Shown here piece after piece: positions 45,885-54,528 of a stretch of DNA of 64,000 nt. The notes beneath the pieces are model-generated. The model did not search any database. It saw nothing but the letters and a program-made list of their open reading frames with translations, and had not been told where the DNA came from. Source of the stretch: WTFY01 sp965220895 (GTDB lineage Bacteria; Pseudomonadota; Gammaproteobacteria; UBA4575); assembly GCA_965220895.1 (NCBI GenBank), contig OZ244850.1:868001-932000 (forward strand). The letters are read 5' to 3'. A program made the position numbers and the translations under genes. Position 1 is the stretch's first letter; each line of letters begins with the position of its first letter.

Positions 45885-46283
45885 TCAAGCGGCGGTCTTC
45901 GCGTCCGTGATGAACGGCTGACCGTCCACCTTGGCATACGAAATACGCAGCAGTCGCGCCTTCAGGCGCACGCCGGGCTGGCCGGCCTGCTCACCGCTCT
46001 TGAAGATGAAGGATTCCGCGCTCAGGTTGCTGAGCGTGAATCCGATGAGCACCTTCAACTGGCCCTCCACGGCCGATTGCAGCTCGCGCACAGTCGCCTG
46101 TGCCTTGCTGCCGACCACGGAACACTCGAAATGAGTGTACTGGACCTGGCCTGTGCGCCCGCGAAGGGCGCCGATGGTGACCGCGAGAAAGGGCGAACCC
46201 TGCTCTGGAGTCACCTCCCGGACGCGGCTCAGATAGCCGACGCCGGTGGTTTGAAGATCGAAATATTTTTCGTCTTTTGACAT
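45885..46283 (-). CDS. DUF3577/STY4534-type ICE protein
   Basis: A 132-residue protein: start MSKDEKYFDLQTTGVGYLSR, then GSPFLAVTIGALRG and YTHFECSVVGSKAQATV, the signature of DUF3577 proteins found next to ssb and topB genes of PFGI-1-like elements. It may bind single-stranded DNA; that is inferred from its neighbours. Neither ssb nor topB is seen here. Confidence 0.85.
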   Translation of the reverse strand: MSKDEKYFDLQTTGVGYLSRVREVTPEQGSPFLAVTIGALRGRTGQVQYTHFECSVVGSKAQATVRELQSAVEGQLKVLIGFTLSNLSAESFIFKSGEQAGQPGVRLKARLLRISYAKVDGQPFITDAKTAA

Positions 46284-46323
46284 TTGCTTACTCCTTCAGT
46301 TGAAAAAACTGCCGGACAAGCGG

Positions 46324-46350
46324 CCCCTGCGGGTCGCAACCCGGCAGGGG
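46324..46350. terminator. GC-rich hairpin upstream of DUF3577
   Basis: CCCCTGCGGGT pairs with ACCCGGCAGGGG (46324-46334/46339-46350) with one bulged G. A smaller dyad, GCAGGC-N7-GCCTGC, follows at about 46355-46373. With the hairpins in the next spacers this gives a regular series. Confidence 0.5.
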
Positions 46351-46373
46351 TGGTGCAGGCAAGTCAAGCCTGC

Positions 46374-46467
46374 CCGCTCAAGGTGGACCGCAGCGTTCGC
46401 TGGTGCACCGGTTGCACGGTCCGGGCGGTGCCTCATTGCCACTGATATACCGCAGTGGCCACGGATC
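46374..46467. repeat. About 90-bp dispersed ICE repeat, copy 2
   Basis: Second copy of the repeat at 43931-44018. Its hairpin stem is GCCACTG (46438-46444) with CAGTGGC (46453-46459), loop ATATACCG. It is upstream of the DUF3577 gene and immediately after the TIGR03761 stop, overlapping it by two bases. Confidence 0.65.
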
Positions 46468-47197
46468 AATTCAACGTGGGCCGGGCCGGGGTCCGGGACT
46501 TTCGTGGCACCTGGGGTGCCTGGTGTTTGCCCGATAGGATGGCCTCGGGCACCTCGCCCATGGTCCAGCAGGCGGTACGGATCCTGCCGTTCCCCTCCTG
46601 CAGGGCCTGGCGGTCGACGCCGGTGTAGCGGTAGCCTTGCGGGATCATGAAGGTCGCGCGAAGCCTGCGTGCACAGCCGACCAGCAACTCATGGCGGGTG
46701 ATGTTGTCGAGGCGCCCGATATGGCTTGCGGTCAGCGCCCGGCAGACCAGCGCATCGTACTCGGAAAGCAGCTGGGCACCCTGGTAGGCGTAGGGATTGG
46801 CGAAGGCCAAGCGGGTGCGGTGCGGTCGCGTGGACTCCGCCAGCGACACTTGCATGCCGGCGACCTGCAGGGCCAGCAGGTTGTCCATGTCGCGCCGCCA
46901 CTTGCCGATGAGCTGGCGGGTGGCCTCGAGGGCATCGCAGACCTTGATCAGCCACCAGTCGGCCCAGGGGTCGTCGGCGCGCGCACCGTCCCAGATCAGG
47001 CGCAGGCGATCGGCGAAGCCGAGCAGCCCGATGATGGTCGGCTTGTTGCGGGCTGCGGGCCGCCCCTGGACCAGCAGCTGCGCCTGGCGGGTGTGCAGGG
47101 TCAGCCAGACCTTGGTGCGCAACACCCCGGGGCGGCCCGGTGCAGGGCTAGTCTGTGGCGGGGCAGCCTGCAGGGATTCGAAATCTTCGGTGTTCAT
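46466..47197 (-). CDS. Integrative element protein (TIGR03761)
   Basis: A 243-residue protein, start MNTEDFESLQ, with the TIGR03761 blocks VWLTLHTRQAQLLVQGRPAA and PWADWWLIKVCDALEATRQL. This PFL_4669-type protein is always near the ParB-like gene in PFGI-1-type elements; its function is unknown. ATG 47197 is the only start that fits; earlier codons have unrelated sequence. Confidence 0.86.
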   Translation of the reverse strand: MNTEDFESLQAAPPQTSPAPGRPGVLRTKVWLTLHTRQAQLLVQGRPAARNKPTIIGLLGFADRLRLIWDGARADDPWADWWLIKVCDALEATRQLIGKWRRDMDNLLALQVAGMQVSLAESTRPHRTRLAFANPYAYQGAQLLSEYDALVCRALTASHIGRLDNITRHELLVGCARRLRATFMIPQGYRYTGVDRQALQEGNGRIRTACWTMGEVPEAILSGKHQAPQVPRKSRTPARPTLN

Positions 47198-47366
47198 GGT
47201 CGGGTCTCCTCCAGGGGTTGGATGCGAGCGCCTATGTATCCATGCGAAGACGGGGCTCGGCAAGTCGAAAACGATGCACCGGGTGTCGCCGTTCGCACCC
47301 TGTGCACCGCCGGTGCGCTTTTTGGATTCGCAGGGCGCATTCGGCGGAGTCGCCGAGTGGCTGCGC

Positions 47367-47902
47367 TCAGTGCCGGTAGCCCCTCAGCCGGTCGTACGCC
47401 TCGATCTGCCAGGTGTCAGTGCACGGGCACTCTCGATGTGCCCGAGCAGGTGAATGGCCCGAAGCTGTCCACGCAGAACCCCGAGGTGTTCAGTGGCACG
47501 CTTCACTTGTGCAGGTGCCGGCGATCCCAAGGCAAACAGGTTCGCTAGGTGGAGTTCTGCCTGGAGGATGTCTTCGCCTTTGGCGATGGCCTGGGTTTTC
47601 ATCTTCCGATGAATCGCCTTGATGCGCTCGATCCGTGCGTCGCTGAGCTTGAGTTCCATGCGCAGATCGAGAAGATGTTTCGGCCCGGGGAAGTGGTTCA
47701 GCTTGGCTGCGCGTGCAAGGCCCATGCCTTCGCCGTTTCGCAGTGCGCGCACTTCACCGGGCGAGAGGCTTGGAACCTCGACGCTCTGGGCATGCGCATG
47801 CGGCGATGCCGCGTGAGGGTGCTGCTCCAGCGCCGAAGCGGAAGCGATGGCGAACACGCTGATCCAGCCGAACAGCCTGAACAGGGTGGCAGGGATGGTC
47901 AT
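47367..47902 (-). pseudogene. Spy/CpxP-like periplasmic protein with a 1-base deletion near its end
   Basis: Start MTIPATLFRLFG, a signal peptide to about residue 25 (ASASA), a His-rich N-terminus and helices with LRMELKLSDARIERIKAIHR. The family ends with an LTPEQ motif. The current frame ends LTPGRSRRTTG (stop at 47384), but shifting one base at the CCTGGCAG site gives QIEAYDRLRGYRH and a stop at 47367, so one base is missing from what was LTPEQ. The protein may still work. Spy/CpxP-like proteins act in envelope stress or metal resistance. No function on the ICE is known. The 47903-48122 gap shows no gene. Confidence 0.7.
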
Positions 47903-48122
47903 CGATTGAACTCCATCATCAAGAAACGGGAGAGTGGTACTGTTGCCTGCTTTGACACCTGACGCCTCGCGAGGCGCTGACGGGGTTCGGGCTCTTGGGC
48001 GGTTGGCAAGGGCATTTGTCTCACATGTGTCTGAACCTGCACATGCACCCTTGGTCCCCAGGGGACCATACCCTTGGCATGAGGTGCGCGACGTAAGTGC
48101 CTGTTTGACAGTAGCAGCAAAT

Positions 48123-48722
48123 TCAGTTGGCGGTGCGGCTCACGGCCTCATCGAAGGTCTCGGCCAGGTTTCCGTACTGCACCCAGCGCCGCGTCAGGTA
48201 CCAGATGGCGCGCATGGACAGGCCGGTTTCCTGCTGCAGTTCCAGGTAGCCCTTGGGGGTCAGCAGTCCCGAGGCGTCACGGTCAGTGCGCGCCGACCAG
48301 ATCTTCCAGAGCTTGTGTGAGCCGTCCTCGTCCGGGACCGGCGGGCGCCCGCTCGAAGGGTCCACCGACAGGCTGCGCCGAAGCCGCCCGTATTCCCTCG
48401 AGTTCAGGCCGAACAGCACCTGCAGCATCTCGCGCGGGGCATCGGCGGCGACCAGCGACTGCAGCACCTCCTCGGATTTGCGCTGCTCGCGCAGGTACTC
48501 GATCATGGGCCAGTACACCTGCCGGTTCAGGCGGATCTCAAGGCAGTGCGCACGCAAGACCTCGACCCGGTAGAAGTCCGGCAGGCTCATCTCGCGAAGC
48601 GCCTCGATCTCTCGCGCCCCGAACTTCATGTGGCGAAGCGCGGCCAGGTCGCCCTCGGCCAGACAGCGAACGGCGTACATGAGCACCGCCGTGACCAGTT
48701 CGGCTTCCTTGGTCCCCTTCAC
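48123..48722 (-). CDS. DUF2857-family ICE protein
   Basis: A 199-residue protein. GTG 48722 overlaps the ParB-like stop by 4 bp (GTGA). Residues HMKFGAREIEALREMSLPDF and QVLFGLNSREYGRLRR match the DUF2857 pattern of integrative elements, possibly a helix-turn-helix DNA-binding protein. A reading starting 300 bp earlier would run through the ParB gene in another frame. Confidence 0.82.
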   Translation of the reverse strand: MKGTKEAELVTAVLMYAVRCLAEGDLAALRHMKFGAREIEALREMSLPDFYRVEVLRAHCLEIRLNRQVYWPMIEYLREQRKSEEVLQSLVAADAPREMLQVLFGLNSREYGRLRRSLSVDPSSGRPPVPDEDGSHKLWKIWSARTDRDASGLLTPKGYLELQQETGLSMRAIWYLTRRWVQYGNLAETFDEAVSRTAN

Positions 48723-50128
48723 GGGGTGCGCTCCCACAGCGTCTGGCCCCAGGCCGCCGCACCCAGGTGCAGGCGCCGGTAGGCATCCATCAGGCGCACC
48801 AGGTCGTTCCAGTCCTGCTCGTGCAGGCTGCGCCAGAGCCGGGCGAGATCCTGGACCTCGATGGCGGTACAAAAGACCGTACCTTCGCAAAGCACCCCGG
48901 CCGGGACCTGGGCCATCTCCGCGCAGGCCGCAAGCTGAGACCACAGCATACGAGTGCAAAAGGCCGCCTCCTCGCGGACCCCGGTCGGCTCGGGCGGAGC
49001 CCCGTCCAGCACGAAGCCACACCCCAGATCCTCCAGGGGCCGGACCTGTGCACCAAAACCTGCCCGCTCGCCCAGTCGCATGGCCAGCTGGCAGATACGC
49101 TGGCGCAGTCGGTTGAGGTCCGGGCCTTCAACCAGGGCCTGCTCGGCCAGGACATACGGCAGGTCGCGATCCTCACGGTGGGCCGGGTCCGGGGATTCGG
49201 GGTCGAGTCCGGGGGCGGTCTTCGCGGCTGGTGCGCGGGCGGGAGCAGGCGGCGGATCCGGGGCTTCAGGTTCGGGGGCCGGGAAGGTCACGATGCGCCC
49301 CTGCAGCTCGGCATCCAGGGCCGTTCGGACGGTGTGCAAGCCGAGCTCGGCCTCCAGTGCAATCTCGACCTCGACGGCGCCCTGCAGGACGGCCCCGTCC
49401 CAGTCCGGCCCGTCGTAGCGCTGGCACAGCACCGCGAACAACGCATCGAAGGTCGTCTCGCAGCCCGGGCAATAGCGCTTCCACAGGCGCTCACCGGCAC
49501 GGTGCAGGGCCCGGATACGGGCCACCTGCAGCTTGCCGAGACCGGCTTCCAGCGCCTGCGGAATCCAGGGCGCCAGCGTGGTGACCGCGTACTCCATCAG
49601 CGAGATGCGCCCGTGGGTAATGCTGTAGCCGCGCTCGCGAAGCCGCGCCTCAAGCGCGCGCTGGGTGAGGGACTGGCCCTGCTCTTTCTCAAGCAGTGCA
49701 CGTGCGGCCAGCACGGCCTGCGCCTTGTCGATGAAGGGAAGGTTGCCGCGCAGCTCGTTCTCGCAAAGGTGTGCGAGCAGCACGTCGGACTCGCAGGTCC
49801 AGGGCCTCAGCAGGCAATGCACGCGTGCATAGCGGGCCTCGCCGGTACTTGCGTGCAGTTCCTTGAGGATGCGAAGCCGGGTATTGCCGCCGGCCTGCAC
49901 GATGTAGTCCGACTCGCCGGGGCGACAGGTGATGAACAGCGGCTGGTCCATGCCGCGGGTGCGGATCGAGGCCTTGATGCGGTCGTACTGCGGGTTCTCC
50001 AGGCGCCGGGGATTGCGCTCGTAGCACCGGATGCGGGCGATCTCCACCTGCATCGGCTGCGGACCCTCAGCCGGGACCCACGGATCGCCGGGAGCGACCG
50101 GCAGGGCAGCTTGCGGGGAACGGCTCAT
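48719..50128 (-). CDS. ParB-family protein of PFGI-1 type (TIGR03764)
   Basis: A 469-residue ParB-like protein with the N-terminal ParB/Srx domain (ARIRCYERNPRRLENPQYDR; GGNTRLRIL; HLCENELRG) and a central DNA-binding region (LTQRALEARLRERGYSITHG), a Pro-rich linker (about 290-330) and a C-terminal domain. Such proteins bind sites on the element and assist maintenance. No ParA/Soj gene precedes it; its start is only 8 bp from the first operator, so it heads the minus operon. Confidence 0.88.
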   Translation of the reverse strand: MSRSPQAALPVAPGDPWVPAEGPQPMQVEIARIRCYERNPRRLENPQYDRIKASIRTRGMDQPLFITCRPGESDYIVQAGGNTRLRILKELHASTGEARYARVHCLLRPWTCESDVLLAHLCENELRGNLPFIDKAQAVLAARALLEKEQGQSLTQRALEARLRERGYSITHGRISLMEYAVTTLAPWIPQALEAGLGKLQVARIRALHRAGERLWKRYCPGCETTFDALFAVLCQRYDGPDWDGAVLQGAVEVEIALEAELGLHTVRTALDAELQGRIVTFPAPEPEAPDPPPAPARAPAAKTAPGLDPESPDPAHREDRDLPYVLAEQALVEGPDLNRLRQRICQLAMRLGERAGFGAQVRPLEDLGCGFVLDGAPPEPTGVREEAAFCTRMLWSQLAACAEMAQVPAGVLCEGTVFCTAIEVQDLARLWRSLHEQDWNDLVRLMDAYRRLHLGAAAWGQTLWERTP

Positions 50129-50135
50129 CCATTTA

Positions 50136-50198
50136 AGTTATCAGAATGATAACTAATAGGCAAGTTAATATTATCAGTCAGATAATTTATGCTATACT
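50136..50198. promoter_or_regulatory. Two-operator control region of the ICE switch
   Basis: AGTTATC-N5-GATAACT (50136-50154) and TTATC-N5-GATAA (50171-50185) share the core TTATC-N5-GATAA, with centres 33 bp apart (three helical turns). They lie between the ParB-led operon and the repressor. TTATCA (50171-50176) and TATACT (50193-50198), 16 bp apart, resemble a repressor promoter. If used, transcription would begin about at ATG 50206, giving a leaderless message. Operator overlap with both promoters fits a bistable switch. Confidence 0.68.
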
Positions 50199-50205
50199 TA
50201 TGGCC

Positions 50206-50886
50206 ATGACGCGTAAACAGGACCAGATCCGCCTGCAAAACCTCGAGCACTTGATCCGCGAGGCGGGCTCGGTAGCCGAGCTGGCCAAGGCGGCCGGCAC
50301 CAACAAGTCCTACCTCAGCCAGGTGCGCCACCAGACCCGCACCCCCAGCGGCACCCCGCGCCGACTCGGCGATGAGGTGGCCGGCATGCTGGAGGCCGGC
50401 ATGGGCAAGCCCGAGGGCTGGATGGACGAGCGCCACGACCCGGTGACCCGCGAATTCGGCGCCGGGGTGCGCTTTTCCGGCGAGGGCGGCATCCACACCC
50501 TGTGTCCGCTGATCTCCTGGGTGCAGGCGGGTGCCTGGCGCGAGACGTGTCAGGAGTTCGTGCCGGACTACGACACCGACCTGCTGCCCTGCCCGGTGCG
50601 CTGTTCCAGTCGCACCTTCGTGCTTCGGGTCGCCGGCGTCAGCATGGAGCCCGACTTCCACGAGGGGGACCTCGTCTTTGTCGACCCCGAGGTGGTGGCA
50701 AGCCACGGCAAGTACGTGGTCGTGCTGCTCAATTCCAGCAACGAGACGACCTTCAAGCAGCTGGTCGTCGAGGGCGAGCGCATGTACCTGAGGGCGTTGA
50801 ACCCGGCCTGGCCGGAGCGCATCATCGAGGTCGATTCCGATGCCACCATCTGCGGGGTCGTGGTGTTCAAGGGCATGGTGGTCTGA
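50206..50886 (+). CDS. LexA-like (S24) repressor of the ICE
   Basis: A 226-residue repressor. An N-terminal helix-turn-helix (VAELAKAAGTNKSYLSQVRH) is followed by an S24 peptidase domain: cleavage site VQAG at residues 106-109, catalytic serine S146 (VAGVSMEPDFHEGDLVFV) and lysine about K184 (TTFKQL). Such repressors cleave themselves after RecA activation, releasing the element on DNA damage. ATG 50206 is chosen for similarity and because TATACT lies just before it; another ATG is 6 bp upstream. Degenerate copies of its 3' end occur twice downstream. Confidence 0.88.
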   Translation: MTRKQDQIRLQNLEHLIREAGSVAELAKAAGTNKSYLSQVRHQTRTPSGTPRRLGDEVAGMLEAGMGKPEGWMDERHDPVTREFGAGVRFSGEGGIHTLCPLISWVQAGAWRETCQEFVPDYDTDLLPCPVRCSSRTFVLRVAGVSMEPDFHEGDLVFVDPEVVASHGKYVVVLLNSSNETTFKQLVVEGERMYLRALNPAWPERIIEVDSDATICGVVVFKGMVV

Positions 50887-50963
50887 ACTTGTCCTGATTC
50901 ATCCCGGTAGTTGCTGCATGTAATTCGTGTGCATTAACCTTCCTATAGTTCAATAATATTACT

Positions 50964-50982
50964 TGTTCATTAATAATGAACA
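50964..50982 (+). promoter_or_regulatory. Putative operator of the AbiE-like operon
   Basis: TGTTCATT-AAT-AATGAACA is a perfect dyad, 58 bp before the AbiEi-like start and inside an AT-rich stretch. AbiEi antitoxins of known systems bind inverted repeats in their own promoter; the match here is by position. Confidence 0.5.
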
Positions 50983-51039
50983 CAGTATCATGATATACAT
51001 TAATATCTATATCGGTGCACAGCATAAGTAGCAACCGCC

Positions 51040-52095
51040 ATGTACGGACTCGAAACAGAATTGGACATCCTATATGCCGCGCTCGGAGTCCTCGGTCGCG
51101 AGGCTGGTCTGTGCCTGGAAGTTGTTGCATATGAAGTGAAGAAAGGTGACAAGCAGATAGACGCAATCATCCAGATGCCCGATAGCGAAACCAAGCTGAT
51201 AGCAGAGATCAAAAAATGGGCGGCGCAGGCCAATCTCGGGGCCATCATCCATCAGATCAGGAATCTTGCGGAACCGGGTCAAGGCCTGTTTGTTGCGGAC
51301 TACATCAACCCGAATATGGGGAAGCAACTGAAGGCAGCTGATATCCAGTTTCTCGATACAGTGGGCAATGCGTATATCAATCAGCCACCGGTTTTCATCT
51401 ACACCCAGGGCCACAAGCCACAACCTGCACTTGCTGTAAAAGAAAAGGTCAAAACCGGCAAAGCCTTTCAGCCTACCGGTATGAAAGTCGTCTTCGCGTT
51501 TCTAAGGGACAAGGAGCTTGTCAATGCGCCCTACCGGGAAATCGCGGACCAGGCCGCGGTCGCCCTGGGGACCGTTGGCTGGGTAATCCGGGATCTGATC
51601 GCCCAGGGCTTTCTTCTGGAGGGGATCAATAAAAAACAGCGAGACCTGGCCGACTTTGATCAACTGCTGGATCGATGGGCAGATGCTTACCCCTATAGGC
51701 TCAAGGGAAAATACAGAGTCGGGACATTTGCTACGGACAACCCTGACTGGTGGAAAACGCTGGACCCTGAGGATTTTGATGCGCTGTGGGGCGGAGAGAT
51801 CGCTGCCGCAAAATACACCCACTACCTGAAACCCGTACACGGCGAAGTATATGTCCATAAGGCCAACCTGAAAAAATTTTTGCAGGCTGCTCGATTGAGA
51901 AAAGCAGAGCCTCATGAAAGACACGATTTACGAGTGGACCTGATCGAGCCGTTTTGGAAAGAGGTAAAGAATGCAGGCGATACGAAACAAGCAGGGCTGG
52001 TACATCCCATCATCGCCTATGCCGACCTGATCGAAACCGGCGATACCCGCAATCTGGATACAGCGAATCGACTCCGTGAAAAATACCTCCGTTAA
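51040..52095 (+). CDS. AbiEi-like antitoxin with an N-terminal nuclease-like domain
   Basis: A 351-residue protein. The N-terminal 130 residues contain KQIDAIIQMPD and LIAEIKKWAA, a possible PD-(D/E)xK arrangement (D ... E-x-K), and then FLDTVGNAYIN. A central winged helix (APYREIADQAAVALGTVGWV) resembles the AbiEi/COG4861 DNA-binding part. It overlaps the downstream nucleotidyltransferase gene by 20 bp, as in type IV TA pairs where the antitoxin comes first. Whether the N-terminal fold is an active nuclease is only inferred. Confidence 0.75.
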   Translation: MYGLETELDILYAALGVLGREAGLCLEVVAYEVKKGDKQIDAIIQMPDSETKLIAEIKKWAAQANLGAIIHQIRNLAEPGQGLFVADYINPNMGKQLKAADIQFLDTVGNAYINQPPVFIYTQGHKPQPALAVKEKVKTGKAFQPTGMKVVFAFLRDKELVNAPYREIADQAAVALGTVGWVIRDLIAQGFLLEGINKKQRDLADFDQLLDRWADAYPYRLKGKYRVGTFATDNPDWWKTLDPEDFDALWGGEIAAAKYTHYLKPVHGEVYVHKANLKKFLQAARLRKAEPHERHDLRVDLIEPFWKEVKNAGDTKQAGLVHPIIAYADLIETGDTRNLDTANRLREKYLR

Positions 52096-52933
52096 TATTG
52101 TTGGCAAGCTGCCTCTAGGGCTGGTCGCGCTGTATGCCGACATCCAGGGACATGCCAAAACCCTGGACATTGATATCCTGGTTATTGGAGCGATGGTCCG
52201 GGATTTGGTATTGGAGTGTGGATTTGACGCCAAAATTCAGCGTGCCACCTTAGATCTGGATTTCGGTATCAATGTGGCGAACTGGGATGAATTCAATGCG
52301 TTGAAAGAAAGCTTGCTGGAAGCCGGCTATGCATCGGATGAACACATAGTTCACCAGTTGACCCACAAAGACAAAGAAGGTGTGCCCCGGGAAATTGACA
52401 TTATCCCTTTTGGCAAGATAGCGGACGAAAACAATCGTATCAGTTGGCCGCCCGGACAGGACATCGTGATGAATGTGCATGGCTTCACAGAAGCATTCGA
52501 ACATGCACTGGAAGCCCAAATCGGTGAAGTGCCGGATATTGTCATTCCGGTGGCATCTCCCGAAGGATTCGCCTTGCTCAAGCTGGTTTCGTGGCTCGAC
52601 AGGGGGCGCGAATCCAGGCCTAAAGACGCCTCAGACTTCTTCTACATGATCCAGAACTACCACAAGATTCCGGAAATTTTAGATGCCCTATATGAGAAGG
52701 GCTATATGGAGGCTCAAGAGTGGGACGAACTCAATGCCAGTGCCATGAAGCTGGGCAAGGATGTCGCAGCAATTGCATCCCAGGAGTCAATAAAACTTCT
52801 GGAAAGTGGACTGTTCAAGCATCCAGAAAGAGCAGAGCAATTTGCAAGAGAGATGCAGTGGGATAGCGGTAGGGGTTTGCAACGCTGCATGGATTGCTTC
52901 GACATCTTCATAAAATCTTGTTTAGGTGACTGA
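52076..52933 (+). CDS. Nucleotidyltransferase toxin of AbiEii-like type
   Basis: A 285-residue protein, start MKNTSVNIVGKLPLGLVALY. The nucleotidyltransferase core is ILVIGAMVRDLVLEC, TLDLDFGINV (the acidic pair) and PREIDIIPFG (third acidic residue), with an extended C-terminus. It is the toxin half of an AbiE-like type IV pair; family members transfer nucleotides to tRNA or other RNA and arrest growth under phage infection. It overlaps the antitoxin gene by 20 bp. Confidence 0.78.
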   Translation: MKNTSVNIVGKLPLGLVALYADIQGHAKTLDIDILVIGAMVRDLVLECGFDAKIQRATLDLDFGINVANWDEFNALKESLLEAGYASDEHIVHQLTHKDKEGVPREIDIIPFGKIADENNRISWPPGQDIVMNVHGFTEAFEHALEAQIGEVPDIVIPVASPEGFALLKLVSWLDRGRESRPKDASDFFYMIQNYHKIPEILDALYEKGYMEAQEWDELNASAMKLGKDVAAIASQESIKLLESGLFKHPERAEQFAREMQWDSGRGLQRCMDCFDIFIKSCLGD

Positions 52934-52963
52934 GGTACAGGGAGTGGGGATAGACCCGTCCTG

Positions 52964-53161
52964 CACACTCGATGTGAATGCTCCAGCTGCACCTTCGTAC
53001 TGCTCAATTCCACCAACGAGACGACCTCCCAGCAACTGGTCGTTGAGGACGAGCGCAAGTATCTGAGGGCGTTGAACCCGGCCTGGCCAGAATGCATCAT
53101 CGAGGTCGATTCCGATGCCACCATCAGTGGCGTCGTGGTGTTCAAGGGCATGGTGGTCTGA
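52964..53161 (+). repeat. Degenerate copy of the repressor 3' end (copy 2)
   Basis: This stretch matches the last part of the S24 repressor gene. GCACCTTCGT near 52990 joins directly to GTACTGCTCAATTCC, skipping about 115 bp, then TGAGGGCGTTGAACCCGGCC and GATGCCACCATC to GTTCAAGGGCATGGTGGTCT and TGA. It is close to the original (about 85-90 percent in its last 130 bp) and ends exactly at the stop codon. It separates the AbiE-like pair from the ATPase/RloB pair. Confidence 0.85.
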
Positions 53162-53270
53162 GTCTCTCGACGGTAAACGTATGACAGTGTAGTCAGTGAG
53201 GGTCGTTCGGTATTTGATTCCGACCCAAATTGCATACAAGGCTTGATTTTATCTCGTTTAAACCCATAAT

Positions 53271-53286
53271 TAACAATATATTGTTA
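53271..53286 (+). promoter_or_regulatory. 16-bp palindrome before the ATPase/RloB pair
   Basis: TAACAATATATTGTTA is a perfect palindrome, 34 bp before ATG 53321 and its AGGTGGG ribosome-binding site. It lies in an AT-rich island and is a plausible operator. Confidence 0.45.
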
Positions 53287-53320
53287 GTTATTGGATAGAA
53301 TGCTTTATCCAGGTGGGATC

Positions 53321-54517
53321 ATGCTCCATAAATACCGATTCAAAAACTTTTTCTCGTTTGCTGAGAAAACGGAGGTTTCTTTTGAGCTCAATCGTCAGGT
53401 GCCGGACTCGGACCTAGTGTTCAAAAGCCAAGACGGCACACGTCTGTCCAAGATCCTGTCAGTCATTGGTCCCAATGCGTCCGGCAAGACCAATGTGCTG
53501 AAACCGCTGTCTTTCCTGCAGTGGTTTGTCGCACAGTCGTTTACTGCCAGCGATCCTGAAGAAAATATTCCAGTACAACCACACTTTTTTTCTGACTCGG
53601 CCCAAAGCGAGTTTGAGGTCGAATTTGAAAACAAAGGACAAACTTACCGCTATTACCTAGTTGTCACCCCAGAACAGGTGATACACGAATCCTTGCATCT
53701 CAAGACCAGTAAATTGTTCAGTTTTATTTTCCGGCGCGAATGGTCTGAGTCAAAGTCTGCTTACGATATTCGCCAGCAGAAATTTGGTTTTATGATCAGC
53801 GAAGCTGAAAAAGTCCGCGCGAATGCATCATTGATTGCGACGGCTGCCCAGTACAACGTGCCGTGCGCAAGGGAACTGGTCGATTATTTTTTACGGTTTT
53901 ATCCTAATGTGGTCTATGGAGGTAGGGGTCATCTCAATACCAACGATATAATTGATATCACCAATTTCTTTCATGAACACCCGTCACTGCGTGCACAGAT
54001 GTCAAATATACTGAGCCGCTTGGACCTGGGTCTATCAGAAGTCAGTATTGAAACACGTCAGTTCGTCAGAAGGCAATCCGGTGAGAGAGAGGAGGCCAAG
54101 ATTCCCTTGGGCGTACATCTCAAAGGTAAGCAAAAGCACAAGCTGCCGCTCTGGTACGAATCGAGCGGTACTTTTACAGCATACTGTCTGCTGGTGATTA
54201 TCCTGCAGGCCTTGGAACATGGAGGCATCGTCATCATCGATGAGATGGAGGCAGACCTGCATCCGGATATGGTTATGGCGTTGCTTGATCTGTTCATCGA
54301 CTGCGATCGCAATCCGCATAATGCGCAAATCATCTTTACCTGCCATGCCCATGAGCTCCTCAACGAGCTGCAGAAGGAGCAGGTCCTGCTCATTGAAAAA
54401 GACTCCGAAGGCAACAGCGAGGCCTGGAGGCTTGGTGACATGAAAGGTATTCGCAGGGATGACAACCTGTATGCCAAGTATCGCGCCGGCACATACGGTG
54501 CCGTCCCGGACCTTTAA
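53321..54517 (+). CDS. AAA_21 ATPase, RloA-like
   Basis: A 398-residue P-loop ATPase. FSFAEKTEVSFELN at the N-terminus and Walker A IGPNASGKTNVLKPL (about residue 48) are typical of the OLD/RecF-like AAA_21 class; Walker B is IVIIDEMEADLHPDM, and FTCHAHELLNEL holds the D-loop/H-switch region. ATG 53321 has an AGGTGGG site. It pairs with the RloB-like gene 11 bp downstream. ATPase/TOPRIM pairs act in anti-phage defence (PARIS, Gabija); here the role is inferred. Confidence 0.85.
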   Translation: MLHKYRFKNFFSFAEKTEVSFELNRQVPDSDLVFKSQDGTRLSKILSVIGPNASGKTNVLKPLSFLQWFVAQSFTASDPEENIPVQPHFFSDSAQSEFEVEFENKGQTYRYYLVVTPEQVIHESLHLKTSKLFSFIFRREWSESKSAYDIRQQKFGFMISEAEKVRANASLIATAAQYNVPCARELVDYFLRFYPNVVYGGRGHLNTNDIIDITNFFHEHPSLRAQMSNILSRLDLGLSEVSIETRQFVRRQSGEREEAKIPLGVHLKGKQKHKLPLWYESSGTFTAYCLLVIILQALEHGGIVIIDEMEADLHPDMVMALLDLFIDCDRNPHNAQIIFTCHAHELLNELQKEQVLLIEKDSEGNSEAWRLGDMKGIRRDDNLYAKYRAGTYGAVPDL

Positions 54518-54528
54518 AAAGATCACAG

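Noticed and set aside
48767..50149. 460-codon + frame opposite the ParB-like gene
   Set aside because: Shadow frame; it would also cross the operator region.
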